From Rhizophagus clarus (lineage: Eukaryota > Glomeromycota > Glomeromycetes > Glomerales > Glomeraceae), in assembly GCA_015698045.1 (NCBI GenBank), contig BLAL01000194.1, positions 1,302,001 to 1,366,000 on the forward strand: 64,000 bases of DNA. Reading direction: 5' to 3'. This document shows, piece by piece, positions 37,390-49,859 of this stretch; position 1 is the first letter of the stretch; every line of letters begins with the position of its first letter. The position numbers and the translations under genes are program-made. The notes beneath the pieces were generated by a model that saw only the letters and a list, made by a program, of their open reading frames with translations, was not told the DNA's origin and made no database searches.

Positions 37390-38954
37390 ATTTATATTGT
37401 TGATCTAATGATCTCTTGTAGCATTAAATTTATAAAATCCACTATGTAAGAGAATATATAATTATCAGTATACCTGTAACTTCAAAAACCTAATTTATCA
37501 TTCTTTTACCCTTAAGCTCCTTAAACTATAAGTTTCCGGAGTGTAAATTTAAATATCATGTGACAATTTCTCTTCTACGAGCGTATCTATATTTCGCGTC
37601 ATTATTTATCAATTGATTATATATAAGGTACATAATGCATGCGTCTTAGAGTTTCGTTTAAAAAGGTTTTCTTGCGCGTAGTTATGACGAAATTAGTGGG
37701 TACAGCGGTAAGTTCTCTTGTCATCTTAACCGTATCTAGCTTTTAAACAGCCTTTTGATTTTCTAGTTTTCATAGATTATTAAAAGAAAAATAAATCAAA
37801 TCATATTATGAATTCGTTTTCCGACACCAAAAAAATGATCTTTGACTCAAAGCTTCTCGGCTGTACTTAGTCATACCGCTTTCTAAAGGGAATAAAAACA
37901 CAAGAGTCAGATAGGAAAAATTTTATAGCTTTGAAAAATAAAGTGCATCTTTTATTTTGCCAAGGGTAATTTTAACTTTGGTAAGATGTTGTGATGCGAG
38001 CAAACAAATAAATATTTTGTTAAATCTATACAATAATACATATCAATATATATTATTATCTTCGGAGGCGAAATCGGAATGTCAAGTGAAATAATTATTT
38101 TTAAACAATCAGCGGTGACTTTGATATATTTCTAGATATTAATTCAAAAATTCATGTTGCTTTACATATTTCTACTCTATTAATTATTCGTATATTTTAT
38201 TTTATTTTAGCAATATGTTGAGTTCCACACACAGATTTTGGATCGTCTAACAATCATTATCTGCATTTACTATTAATAGTATTAATAGTATTTAATTTCC
38301 TTTTTAAGCAGGCATTATCTTCGCCTACTAGTAAATAGTCAACTCTATACTTTAATGTGAACGCAGAAACTTGACTGCAAAATTTAAATCATTTGAAATA
38401 TCTAGTGATTCATTCATATATGCGTCAATCTCTTGGTAGGTTTTTATCATGTGTACAGTAATTAGTAGCTGCATATTATAATATTTGGTTTTTTTTTTCT
38501 TAATGGGATTTTCTTTTCCAAATTGTTTTGTATAGTAAATATAATTTTGTAATTATAATTTTGTAATTTTAAAGTAGAATGAGAAAATATATTAAAAAAA
38601 AAAAAAAAATTAGCTATAAAAGGTCTTTAAGAATTCACCGATTAATCAATGTATGATTTTAATCGATCTGTTTGATAATTATAGACAAAAAGTGAATTTT
38701 TTTTTTTTTTTTAATATACGATCTCTTGGCATTTCTATCTATAATCATGAAGGTCTAGATTCTAGAAGCTACCATGGTGTAACACAATTTTATTAATTGA
38801 ACAGTTATTTGTATAACAATATTTCAGGTAACAATGCGATTGAATATTGAGGTAAATAAAAGAACACAAAGTCTTTTTTTTTTTTAAAAAAAAAAAAACT
38901 TAGTATAATTCAACCGATAATTATTTATTTAAACGTCCAAATTATTTATATAAA
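37390..38954. other. Intergenic, 5' flank of the kinase gene
   Basis: No gene seen. A small perfect direct repeat, attaatagt twice, lies at 38274-38291. Long T/A runs occur at 38595-38609, 38697-38713 and 38875-38899, the last pair close to the kinase start. Confidence 0.5.
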
Positions 38955-40863
38955 ATGAATCAAAATACGAATGCGAGTGAACCGGATTCTAAAACAAAAG
39001 CTCGAGATTTATGGGTTAAAAATACTCATAGTCAATATCAGGTAAATAATCACAATTTTTAGTAAACAATATTAAATTCTTTAAAAATTAATCTTTCTTT
39101 TAATTAAAAAACAATTATAATAATTCTTAATTAATTATTTAATAGCTTAATGTCACAATTACTCCCTTAGAAGGTACAAATGAAACAGGTAAAAAGATAA
39201 TTCTTATGGAAGATTTAGAAAAAAGAAAGGAAGTTTATGGAATATGTGGAGAATGTAATGAACCAGGAACGGGAAGGCGTTGGTGTCAACCTTGCAATAC
39301 TAGAAGATTTAAAGAAAACTTCAAGAATTGGACTAGCGGAAACAAAGATCTTGATGAATTAATACAACATTCCCAAATTAATGCCTTACATCGGAAAGGA
39401 GTTCTTGAATGGATACCTTATGAAAAGTTTAAAAATATTACTTACATTACTAGAGGTGGATTTGGGAAAATTTATTCTGCTGATTGGCCTGAAGGATCTA
39501 TTAGATTTTGGGATATCGAAAATCAAAAATGGGATAAATGTCCAAATGTTAAAGTCGCTTTAAAATGTTTGGACAATTCTTCTAACTTAAGTAGAGAATT
39601 TTTAAATGAGGTATTAAATTAAATTAACAATTAATTAATTAATTAATATTATTAAGTAAATACCATATTAATTAAATTATAAAATAATAATTTTTTTTTT
39701 TTTAATGATAGATTAAATCTCATCTTCAAATTTATGTATTTGATATTATTCAATGTTATGGAATAACTCAGGATCCAATTACTAAAGATTATATGATGGT
39801 TTTGCTTTATTGTACAAATGGAAATTTGAGAGATCATTTAATTAATGGATCTATATCTCTCAATTGTAATAAAAAAATTGAGCATTTAACAGAAATTGCA
39901 AGTGGACTTCTAAATATTCATAGTGCTGGAAGAGTTCATAAAGACTTTCATTCGGGCAATATATTATATGGTTCTTTCGGTCATCCGCACATTAGTGACT
40001 TAGGAATGTGTCAACCGGCAAATATTGATAATGAATCAAATAATGAAGGATCTTATGGAGTATTACCCTATATGGCACCAGAAGTTTTACGTGGACATCC
40101 ATATGAAAAAGCATCCGACATTTATTCATTTGGAATTGTAATGAATGAACTTATGTCAGAAGAAATTCCTTATAGTAATGAACCTCATGATCATACTTTG
40201 GCTATTAAAGTCTGTAAAGGTTATAGACCAAAGATTTCCGAAGATACCCCAAAATTAATTGCAGATTTGATTAATAAGTGTTGGGATACTAACCCAGAAA
40301 ATAGACCAACTGGCAAAGAATTATATCAAACGTTAAAAAAATGGAAAATTGAAATGTATGATAATAACAGTGAAATTAAATCTCAAATAAAAAAATGTAA
40401 AAGGAATAAATTAAAGAACAAACCTACTAGAAGTCAATCACATCCACAAGCAATTTATACTAGCAGACATATAAATTTCAAAAATATTCTGGATCCAATA
40501 AATTCAACTAATTCATCTTCACATTCAGGTAAATTTTTAAATGTGAATCGTATTTTCATTTCATTATTAATAATCTGACTTTTATATATTTTATTTTTTC
40601 AAATAGATGACACTCCATCGTCATCATCAAATCTAAGTAAGTGTATCAATAATACGTTATATATATTTTTGTTGTTGATAATTATTATTATGTAATTATA
40701 CGTTATTACTACCATTTAATTTATTTAATTTATAGTTTCCGAATGTTTTGATTGTCAATTAAGTGAATTAGGTATAGATATTTTATTTTATTATGGTTCT
40801 TTTACGTAAATATATTGATTTGTTTTTATAATTCATTCAGATCTTAATCAAGAAGATGAATGA
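38955..40863 (+). CDS. Protein kinase with N-terminal four-cysteine domain
   Basis: Phosphorylates Ser/Thr or Tyr residues; substrate unknown. It belongs to the tyrosine-kinase-like group hugely expanded in Rhizophagus. Six exons join in phase: 38955-39041, 39146-39610, 39712-40528, 40607-40636, 40736-40771, 40841-40863; 485 aa. A treble-clef-like motif CGEC (63-66) plus CQPC (76-79) precedes the kinase domain and could bind zinc. Gly-rich loop RGGFGKIY (132-139), Lys169 in VALK, catalytic loop HKDFHSGN (260-267, with Lys in place of the usual HRD Arg), metal-binding DLG (280-282) and MAPE (305-308) are all present, so catalysis is likely. The tail carries Lys-rich and Ser/Thr/Asn-rich stretches and ends in SECFDCQLSELDLNQEDE, encoded by tiny exons. 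Three broken relatives lie in the same window. Confidence 0.93.
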
Positions 40864-41209
40864 TGAACGATTGATATTTTGATAGGTTGGAAAATTTTTA
40901 AAATATGTTTGTATCCTTTTGTTTCAAAAAAATATTAAATTACAAAAAAATTCCATATCTAAGCTTAAATGATACATATTACTATATATCGTTAGTTAAA
41001 GTAGTTTTATTTTTGATTATTTTTATCACGCTAGTACATATATTTTAAATTAAATGTTATTTTTGATGTATGATTTATTTTTTACGAATTAATAATAATA
41101 ATTCTTATTGTGTAAGCAATTCGTCAGATTCAGTTGAATCATTTTTTTTCTCTCTGTTAGTATTTCTACAAGAAACAATAGTTATCTATCTTTAATGTTG
41201 TAAGCGAAA
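40864..41209. other. 3' flank of the kinase gene
   Basis: AT-rich, no frame. Nothing else seen. Confidence 0.5.
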
Positions 41210-41325
41210 CCAAAACTACAAAGTCGACTTTAAGAACCAAAATCCGATATTTTTCGACAAGTCGAAACTCGTAACTAAGTCGAAATTGGTCGAAACTAAC
41301 CGGTTCCGAAACTCTTCAAATCATC
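41205..41325. repeat. Word patch built on tcgaaac / cgaaac
   Basis: The words gcgaaacc, agtcgac, agtcgaaactcg, agtcgaaattgg, gtcgaaact and ccgaaactc follow within about 120 bases. More diluted copies (tttcgataag, gacgaaactagt) occur at 41696-41745. No frame, no inverted ends. Confidence 0.65.
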
Positions 41326-41862
41326 AGATTTTTCCCAAAAAATTATTCCTAATTATTCAAAACAATAATCTTATTATGATATACGATAAAATGAAACACG
41401 AAAAAAAGGAACGTTGAACAATGCATTTAACAAAATTATACAAATACAAATATACTTGATATATGCAATAAAGGAATGGAAAAAATTTTTTCTTTTTTTG
41501 TATTTTGTTTAAAATTCTCATAAAATCTTCAAGCTAAAAATTAAAGAAGGCATAACAAATACAATGGCTGGCTACGCATTTAGTTTTATTTTATGTAAAA
41601 TGTTAGATACATACAATTTGATTAAATTAATAAAAGGTTATGAAAATAATTAAATATTAGTTATTTAACATAAAATATCAATAAAATATTGGTAGTTTCG
41701 ATAAGAATTTGGAGGGTTTGACGAAACTAGTTTTGTCAGGTTTTGGGATCAAACCTCTGGAGAAATTCACAACCTATCTGATATCTTATTATAAAATGGA
41801 TACTTTTATACACAACTGGAAAAAGATTTTACGGTAAGATATTGAAACTTCAAATAGAAGTA

Positions 41863-42060
41863 CAATAACACCTCCATAAGTGCACCCTCTATAAGTGCAC
41901 ATATTATGTAAATTCTCTCTATGTGCACGGTACACTTGAGTCCCAACTTATAAGAGCCCTTAATATTTTATTCTCTATAAATGCACTCCCTCTCTAAGTG
42001 CATATTTTGCTATTTTTTTACTATGGTCCCAAGGGGGGTGCACTTATAGAGGTGCTACTG
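41863..42060. mobile_element. MITE of about 198 bp with TA flanks
   Basis: The left end is caataacacctccataagtg followed by cacc. The right end, read in reverse complement, is cagtagcacctctataagtg followed by cacc. TA flanks both sides (41861-41862, 42061-42062). Inside, the word ataagtgcac and its relatives recur in both orientations (ctataagtgcac, atgtgcac, aaatgcactccc, aagtgcat). It is non-coding and differs from the MITE family at 27661. Confidence 0.82.
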
Positions 42061-42104
42061 TAATTCTAAAGGGTCCGATCGCCTTGATATTGTTATTTGT
42101 TACG

Positions 42105-42200
42105 AACCGATTTGACGCGTCGATATACATCGATTTCAGATATTATATGTCGATGCATGCCGAATGGTGTCGATTTGGCCGATTTACGTCGATATAAGTG
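42105..42200. repeat. Word patch built on tcgat / cgat
   Basis: The trisyllabic words gtcgatat, atcgattt, gtcgatgc, gtcgattt, ccgattt and gtcgatat appear every 10-15 bases within about 95 bases. The patch is GC-richer than its surroundings and has no frame. Confidence 0.65.
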
Positions 42201-42204
42201 ACGA

Positions 42205-42925
42205 TCGAATTTAGTCACATGGTAGTGATGAACATTTATTATATAATTTATTTATTTTTATTATTTATTATTATAGATTTATTGTAACAAGATGTGATGT
42301 ATTACGAGATCTTGATTAAAAAGAGAAGAATTATTGTTATAAAAGAGAGGGAAATTGCTGATAGTAAAAGAGAATACAAGTAATCGGTAATATATACGAT
42401 TAATAACATAGGAGTTAGTCATAAAACCCGCCCTCTTTTCGCCCTACATTCGCCTACCGATGTTCATACATTATTTACATTGTTTCTGTTGCATAAAGCT
42501 ATATTGTATTACTTGTTCATCTGTATTAACGATTTTGTTATACATCAATCATATTTGGTTACATTAATCAATATGATAATAACTGATAAGAAAATTGATC
42601 TATGACAACGCACAATGCGTATTGGAATCACCAATTTTACGATACTAGATTAAAAGAAATATCTGATCAATATTTAACATATATTTTAGCATAAATTTTT
42701 TACTTACAGACAATTAAGACACTCAACTTCACGATGAGTTTTGCCTTTTCATTGCTTGTGGAAGATTTCTTTCTTCAAAGAGATTTTGGTAAAAAGCTCA
42801 CTACGTAAAGCCTTTCTTCGTTGAGGTGGAGAGTTGTTTGCTCAGTTAAGTCGACAAGCATTGTAGTAGATAATCGAGTATGAATATAAGGATGGAACTT
42901 AATATATAAAAAAATAGATACAATC
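42205..42925. other. Intergenic sequence
   Basis: No gene seen. Sequence is AT-rich and without clear repeats. Confidence 0.45.
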
Positions 42926-42929
42926 ATTC

Positions 42930-43082
42930 GGGTTAATCCGGGTCAAAACCCGGGTCAAGGAAATGTATGACCCGACCCGCCGGGTCGGGTCATGCGGGTC
43001 ACGGGTCACTAAAATTTTAAATACCGACCCGATTTAAAAGTCGAGTCGGGTCAAAATAACCCGGGTTAACTCGTATCGTTCG
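42930..43082. repeat. Word patch built on gggtc / gacccg
   Basis: The words cgggtcaa, acccgggtc, gacccgacccgc, cgggtcgggtcat, gcgggtcacgggtca, cgacccg, gtcgggtc and acccgggtt fill about 150 bases in both orientations. This is one of the most GC-rich stretches in the window and can form several overlapping hairpins (for example gacccgacccg against cgggtcgggtc at 42970-42990). Confidence 0.8.
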
Positions 43083-43089
43083 GAGCACT

Positions 43090-43640
43090 AGACTAAATAA
43101 ACTCTTTCTTATTTAACGTTTTATCTATTTCCTGCTATAAAATGGTGTCTAAAATTATGAAAAATCTAGCTTCACGTTACAGTTTCTTTAAGTGTGCATG
43201 ATTTTATTTCCAAATAATTCATTGCATTATTAAATCAGCCAATCATATTATTTATTTATACGTCAGTATACTGTATACAAACAAATTTGCCATTGCTTTA
43301 CGTACTGTAAAAAAGAGGACAAAAAATACGATTATACCATGCTGCGCGAAAATGAACATTTACTGTATATATATCACATATGTGTAAAATAATATGCACA
43401 TTTTATGAGGTTTCATTAATAATCTAGGTATTTTTTAATTTTAGAAAGATAATTATTCCAATTTTGCAACATGAAAATTAGAGATAATTTTAATTAACAC
43501 ATTTGTGTAACAAAAATACGTGATCGTTTGTCATGCCTGATACTATATTTAACTGTTTATTTCATTTTCCAAAAAAATTATTTTATTGTGTAATTTTCAT
43601 AATTAGTTAAATTTATATTTCGCTAAAACAAATTGTTAAA
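43090..43640. other. Intergenic, 5' flank of the kinase pseudogene
   Basis: AT-rich with no frame and no repeat noticed. Confidence 0.45.
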
Positions 43641-43645
43641 ATAAA

Positions 43646-45490
43646 ATGGATAGTTCAAAGCAAAATATTAGTATAACTGAGTTTACAATAAAAAAAAACT
43701 GACGTTCAAGATTTGTGAATTTGACGATGAGAGTAATTATCAGGTAAGAAAAATATTTTATTACAAATAAAAAATATAAATTTTTATTAAGTTATTTATT
43801 TTTAATAGATCCATGCCATGCTACAATTTTTTCCTACTAATTCAACTACTGAATCTGATGAAACTAATTCCATTTTTAAGAAAATAAATGTTATGGATTT
43901 AGAAAAAAGGAAAGAAATTTACAGAGTGTGTGGGGATGTAATGAACCAGGTACAGGGGAATATTGGTGTCAGCCTTGTAATGCTAAAAGGTTTAAGAAAA
44001 ACTTCAAAAATTGGACTATTGGAAATAAAAATATTGATGAATTAATACAAAAATCATAATTTAATGCTTTGTTTTGGACAGAATGTCTTGAACGGATACC
44101 TTTCGAAAATTTTGAAAATGTTACCTATCTTACCAGAGATGGTTTTAGTAAAATTTATGTAGCTAATTGCCCGAAGGAAATATTAAATATTGGGATATTG
44201 AAAATCAAAAGTGGGTCCGAAATTCAAATGAAAAAGTTGTACTAAAAAGTTTAGATAATTCATCTAATAAGTAATGATTTTTTAAATGAGGTGATTAAAA
44301 TAAATATTGCTTCAAGTTATATTTATGTTACAGTGCATATTTATTAATAAACTTCTTTTAAAATAACTTTAGATTAAATATTACATTTCAGGTCATTTTC
44401 ATTGTAGTAATACTGTTACGTATTTTGGATTACTCAAGATCCAAATACAAAAGATTATATGATGGTATTATATTATTATATTGGAAATTTGAGAAATACT
44501 TTAATGAATGATTTAGAATATAGGATTAAAATTGAATATTTATGTTTGATTATAGATGGATTTTCAAGTATTCATGATGCTGGGAAAGTTCATAAAGATT
44601 TTCATTCAGACAATATGTTAGTTGATGATGAAATTGAATTTCCATTTATTAGTGATTTAGAAATGCATCAACCAGTAAATAATGAAGAGCAATCTATTAA
44701 AAAAGGAATTTATGGGTAATACTTTATATAGCACCAGAAGTTCTACATGGATATCAATATACAAAAGTAGCTGATATTATTCCTTTGGAGTAATGATGAA
44801 TGAACTTATGTCAGAAGAAATTCCCTATAATGATATTTCTCATGATAATAATTTGATTATTAAAATATGTAAAGGATTTAAACCAAGAATTTCTGATGAT
44901 CACCAAAATTAATGGGATGCTAAACCAGAAAATAGACCAATTGCTAAAGAATTATGTCAACTATTGAAAAAATGTAAAGATGAAAATTGATGACAAAGAT
45001 AGTGAAATTTATTCTCAAATAAAAGAATGTGAAAAAATTAAAAAGGATAAATTAAAAAACAGAAAAATGTAATTAAATCTAAAAGTTTTCAAACACATCC
45101 ACAGGCAATTTATACAAGTAAACTTTTATCTACCAGAACCAGTGAATTCAGTTGATTATTTATCTTCATTTCAAGGTAAATTTACGTTAAGTAAATTAAT
45201 AATTTATATTTTCATATTTATTTTTTAATTTTTAATCAGAACCTATTTCATCAGCGGTATCAACCAATCCAAGTGAGTAAATGCTTCACATTATTAAAGA
45301 TTATCACGATTATTATAATAATAATATTTTCAATCTATTAATTGTTTCTGAATCTTGGATTGTGAATTAAATGAATTAGATAAGATATTTGCTTTAAATA
45401 TATAAAATAACATTAATTAATATAATCTTTATTTCTAAAAGATCTTTAGGTCTTTCATTTTATGACCTTTAATCAAGATTTAAGATGATG
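43646..45490 (+). pseudogene. Protein kinase pseudogene (relative of the 38955 kinase)
   Basis: The whole exon layout of the intact kinase can be followed: start MDSSKQNISI, first intron after 43743, MDLEKRKEIYRVCG, FKNWTIGNKNIDELIQ, VHKDFHSDNM and SDLEMHQP (44459-44719), NELMSEEIPYN, and PENRP. Lesions are spread evenly. A shift in exon 1 leads to a stop (43700). A frameshift inside the CGEC motif destroys both cysteine pairs. A stop follows in LIQKS. RGGFGK reads RDGFSK, and further shifts lie after the Gly-rich loop and around the activation segment (SDLG reads SDLE). The gene cannot give a kinase. Introns are kept, so it came from a DNA duplication. Confidence 0.9.
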
Positions 45491-45499
45491 ATGAATGAA

Positions 45500-46940
45500 T
45501 TTTAAATTAGTACATTTAAGCTTTTAGTTTTTTTTTATTGTATACTATCATTATTTTTTCAAAAAAAAAAATCTTTTGATTTTCAGTATTTATTATATTA
45601 CCTTACAAATTTTTTGTAAATCACATGACTTATTAACCGAAGGTACACATCAACATGAAGGATACAAAGAATTATAATCTAATGAAATCTTTAAAATATA
45701 CAAGGAAAACAGAAAACACTCAAAGCAATGTTTAACTGAAATTTTTCTTCCATTTTGTATAATGCAATATGATTTTTTTTCCCATAAACATTTTTAGATA
45801 GACTTATACCTGACCTTTTGTCAAAGACCTTACGAGGAAGAAAAAGAAACATTTTTTTTGCATCAATGTAGAGAGGTTTCTTATGATGGTTTTCATAGAT
45901 AGTTTACTGTACTTTATAATTATAATATGCAACACCATTTTATAAATAAATGAATAAATAAAAATAAATACACTATCATACAATACAATTTTATAATAAG
46001 ATGGAAATTGTTTGTTATATATATACCGTGATGCAATGTTTTCATTTTCAATATTTATTGACCACATTTTTTTTTAAAATATTCTCAATACATATTGTGA
46101 TAAATTTAATAATTTTATTTTATCAAAATTAAACAAAAAATTCATGTGATTCTAATATTCTAGTAATTTTTTTTTGACTTTACAAAAAAATATATATCTT
46201 TTAGATTTAACAAGAAAATATACATTATAAAATTTAATGAACATAAAACTTCCTCATTTCCTAGGTTTTGTTCCATTCTTTTGCAAAGATTTTTATTAAT
46301 GAATATTTCTTTTCAAAAATAACATCTGATCTGACAAATTTAGTATTTAAATGCATTAGTAACTTATAATCATTTATATATAATATGGACGTATTGAAAG
46401 TTGCCATATTTTACAGGATCATACTTGTCATTTTGGATGATCTATGATCACAACACGAGCTCATAGATCATAAATTAAATAAGTATTGTATTATATCAAA
46501 TATATTATCTACTGTGAATATAGTATAGTAATCGTTTATTCTCAGATCAAGAATCTAACTGTGTAACTTTAGACAAGCAGAGATCAGTCCAAATTGTGAC
46601 AACTCACTATAAGGGAAAAAGATACCAGAAGAAATTGTATACCTTTCTTCATTAAGTTTCACTTCAAATTTAAATATTATGTCTTCAATAACAATACCCA
46701 ACTTAACTTCTATTTCTTATTTTGATTCATTTGATTTTAAGGGATTGTCTTTAAATCTATTCTGTTCCATTTCTATAAAATTTTCCTCGGACATGTAAAA
46801 TATCAGTTTTACGTCAAGAGATTCTGACAGAAGAATGACAGTTAATATTTGCCCATCGATATCTAGAATAATTTTTTTACAATTACTGCTGTAAATGAAT
46901 AGGTTGATTTTCTTTATTAACATGTCTACTGGTGATACCG
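45500..46940. other. Intergenic sequence, no gene assigned
   Basis: A minus-strand frame at 46717-46923 (68 codons, with a hydrophobic first half and charged end) is the only one with non-trivial composition, but I recognise no family. The rest is AT-rich. Confidence 0.4.
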
Positions 46941-46949
46941 GATGACTAT

Positions 46950-48065
46950 ATTTCTGTAAGAAAGGTACCTAGCTAATCCCTCTTTCAAGTAATCAACCTA
47001 TTCTACTTGCCATATTTCATCATCAGGAACAACTATAGAACCTCAGTTTCTCTGCAAAATTACCAAAGTAGCTTGTTATAATATAACCTCATCATCAGAT
47101 TTGACAGAATTTTGATATACAGAAAGAAAATAAAATAAAATATAACTTACAGAATTTTAATCTGATTGCTCTAGAAAACAATATAAATCTAGCATTATTA
47201 TGTCCACATCACAACCCGAGATGCTGTTAAAAGCAAGGTGGATGTTATGATAAGTGAATGGTCCAGATGCTCTTCTTCCCCATACCAGTAGAGCAGGGTA
47301 TAATGTAATTTCTCAAATAAAATTATGCACATCAGGGGTGAATAGTCAACATAAGACCAAACACTCTTTTTCACACCAGTGGAGCAGGATGTAACACGCA
47401 AACTGATAATAGATTCTAAAAGTACAAACAAATTGATGGTAGTTTATAAAGTATTAACCTTTAACTCCTTATAAATACTTCTTCCAAGCCTTAGTTCTTT
47501 TATCTCATGAGAAGTTTTACCAAAAAAATCTTTTCCCGCATAGCTAGCTTTCTTCATTTGGTTTCTGTTAAAAGTCTTTATAGTGGAGTGTTGTCCACTT
47601 TATCTAGTATCCTGTTTGTTTTTGTGAAATACTTCTGTGTAGAAAGATACCTAGCCGATCCCTTTTCTAGAATCAGAACAATCTATAGTGGGTGTTATGG
47701 TGAGTGAATGGTCAACAAGGAGACCAGATGCTTTTCTTTCCACACCAGCAGAGCAGAGTGTAGTGTAATTTCTCGAATAAAATTGTGCACATCTGGTATT
47801 GAATCACACCAGTGGAGCAGATGTAGCACACAATCTGATAATAAATTTTAAAGTACAAACAAATTGATAGTAGTTTCTAAAAGTATTAACCATTAAGTCC
47901 TTACAAATACTTTTTCCAAGCCTTGGTTCTTTTATCTTATGCGAAGCTTCACTGCGAGTCTGAGATAATATTTATCTCAGGAACTGGTTCTTTCCATGTT
48001 TCTGCTAAAATTCTTTATGGTGGTGCATTATCTACGCTTTATTCAGTATCCTTTTTGTTTTTGTT
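46950..48065. repeat. Diverged tandem duplication, unit about 450-650 bp
   Basis: Blocks recur in order. Gttatgataagtgaatgg (47247) returns as gttatggtgagtgaatgg (47694). Ccagatgctcttcttcccca (47262) returns near 47725. Agtacaaacaaattgatggt (47420) returns as agtacaaacaaattgatagt (47850). Ccaagccttagttcttttat (47484) returns near 47917. Agtatcctgtttgtttttgt (47605) returns near 48045. A further block, gaaaggtacctagctaatcc (46961), matches gaaagatacctagccgatcc (47641). Within each unit accag(t/c)(a/g)gagcag is itself doubled. No frame survives in both units. Confidence 0.75.
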
Positions 48066-48069
48066 TTGA

Positions 48070-48540
48070 TATAAGAGGCATAAGATTAATTGTTAAACAA
48101 AAAAAAATACAAATGAACAAGTAATTATGATATTAATAAGGGAAAATTACGATGATTGTGATCTTGGTCTATTTTGTTGCATAATTGGCGATTGTACTAC
48201 TTTAGATGTCGTTTTCCGTTGATATACTTATTTGTGGTTTGTGAGAAAAATTTAAAGGATAGTTATTTTTTCTAATCGCCAAGTGTAAATCAGGCATCAT
48301 GCAAGTTGCCAGAACTCATGAAAATATATTTCAATTATAATGAATGTTTTATTTCATTTTGCATAGTTATCATGCAAATACAGTAGTACTATTGATGACA
48401 ACGGGAGATATTGTTATTTAGTTTATAGATGGCTTTTAATACTGAGACCGGACCCAAATATTTACCATCATGTTTAAAGATAATGTTATCGCTATTCGCT
48501 AGCATGATTCGACTAATCGACTTAGGTTTAGTAATTTTTT
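48070..48540. other. Intergenic sequence
   Basis: No gene seen. Confidence 0.45.
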
Positions 48541-48541
48541 T

Positions 48542-48610
48542 CTTTTTCGGGAATTTCGTTAAGAATCAATTCTTCTCTTTTTCGGGAATTTCATTAAGAA
48601 TCAATTCTTC
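48542..48610. repeat. 35-bp tandem duplication
   Basis: Two adjacent copies (48542-48576 and 48577-48610) beginning ctttttcgggaatttc differ at one position (gttaag against attaag). They lie in an otherwise unremarkable stretch. Confidence 0.85.
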
Positions 48611-48614
48611 AAGT

Positions 48615-49595
48615 TTTTTTGCAACATAATAAACCATTCTTTCCCTTTTTCTCGTTGTCTGTTAAGTTTTCCATCGATAATTCCCGTGACCCATGATTTT
48701 TTAAAAAAAAAAATGGTTCCATTATAGACCAAAAACTCACCCTTTTACCAAACTTTTTAATGATTTCAATTCATAACCTCTATTAGCCAGAGAATATTTA
48801 TCCGGAGGAGTATTGTTAAATCAAACTATTATTTACTGAATTTTACAATCAAATAAGTCTTCAACAATAGCTGATAGTAGTATTCTATGCATTTTTTACT
48901 TTAAAAAGATAATTTCTTTGTTTATCGCTGTTTTCAAAATGGTTAGCTGGTGCTATTATGTTTGGAAGAAAAAAAAAGAAAACCGAAAACCGGACGAATA
49001 TTGATATTCGAATATTTAATCATAAATAAATAACATCAACCATTTTGAAAATGGTGATGTCTAATTCAATTTAATATTCATTTCTTTTTTACGTGAAACG
49101 TTTAATTAATAAAGTAAAAATGTTATTCCATTTTAATTGTTAAAAAAAAAACTGAAATTCTAATAATGAGAAAACGGGTTGCAATTGACACCGGAAGGAC
49201 ATCAAAACAATACAATAGTTTACAATTTTGAGACATCTCAATATTGTGGTATAAAGAAAAAAAAAGTTTTTATTTCTTTCCTTTTTCTTTCTTTTTCTGA
49301 AGCGTAAATCTAAAGCTTATTTATTGAACCAAAAAAGACTTTAGTCATGAGATGATTTTAATCCGTAACAATAACATAGACTTGCACCAATGACAAATGA
49401 GATTCGAATTTGTATTTTCGTTACGCAAATATAATAGACGTTACAACAAATTTTTTTTGCTTTATAAAAATTATTTTCGTTATAAAAAAAACAGAATTTA
49501 GAATTTTTTCTTCTTTTTTTTTATCTTACAATTTAGTTACTATAATAATTTATTATTATTATTTTTTAATTAGATTATATTAATAAGACGAATAT
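48615..49595. other. Intergenic sequence
   Basis: AT-rich with several homopolymer runs; no gene seen. A short pair, caaaatggttagctgg (48934) and accattttgaaaatggt (49038), is a chance-level similarity. Confidence 0.45.
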
Positions 49596-49599
49596 TTCA

Positions 49600-49850
49600 A
49601 AGCAAAATTTAGATCAAAAAAAAAAAATAATTCTAAAACTGACGTTAAAAATTTATGGAAGATATATGATGGTTGGAGTGGTTATCAAGTAAAAATATCA
49701 TATTGTAATAAAAAAAAATATGAATTTATATTAAAACTTTTTTTTTTTTAATCATTTATTTTAATAGTTACATGCTACAATTTTTTTTACTGATTCAACG
49801 ATTGAATTAGATGAATCTCCTAATTTTTTCATTCTTAAAAAATAAATACT
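49600..49850 (+). pseudogene. Relic of the first two exons of the kinase family
   Basis: The stretch agcaaaatttagatc...aaaactgacgttaaaaattt (49601-49655) matches exon 1 of the kinase pseudogene (SKQN...TDV), with IYDGWSGYQ before a donor-like caag|taaaa at 49689. After an intron-like gap, LHATIFFTDSTIELDES (about 49768-49820) matches IHAMLQFFPTNSTTESDET of that pseudogene. Similarity stops at about 49850, before the cysteine motif and kinase domain. It is a truncated duplicate, more recently shared with the 43646 copy than with the intact gene. Confidence 0.7.
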
Positions 49851-49859
49851 ATCTGAAAA

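Noticed and set aside
46717-46923. Minus-strand frame of 68 codons as a small gene
   Set aside because: No motif, no splice context and a position next to a decayed tandem duplication; support is too weak to call it.
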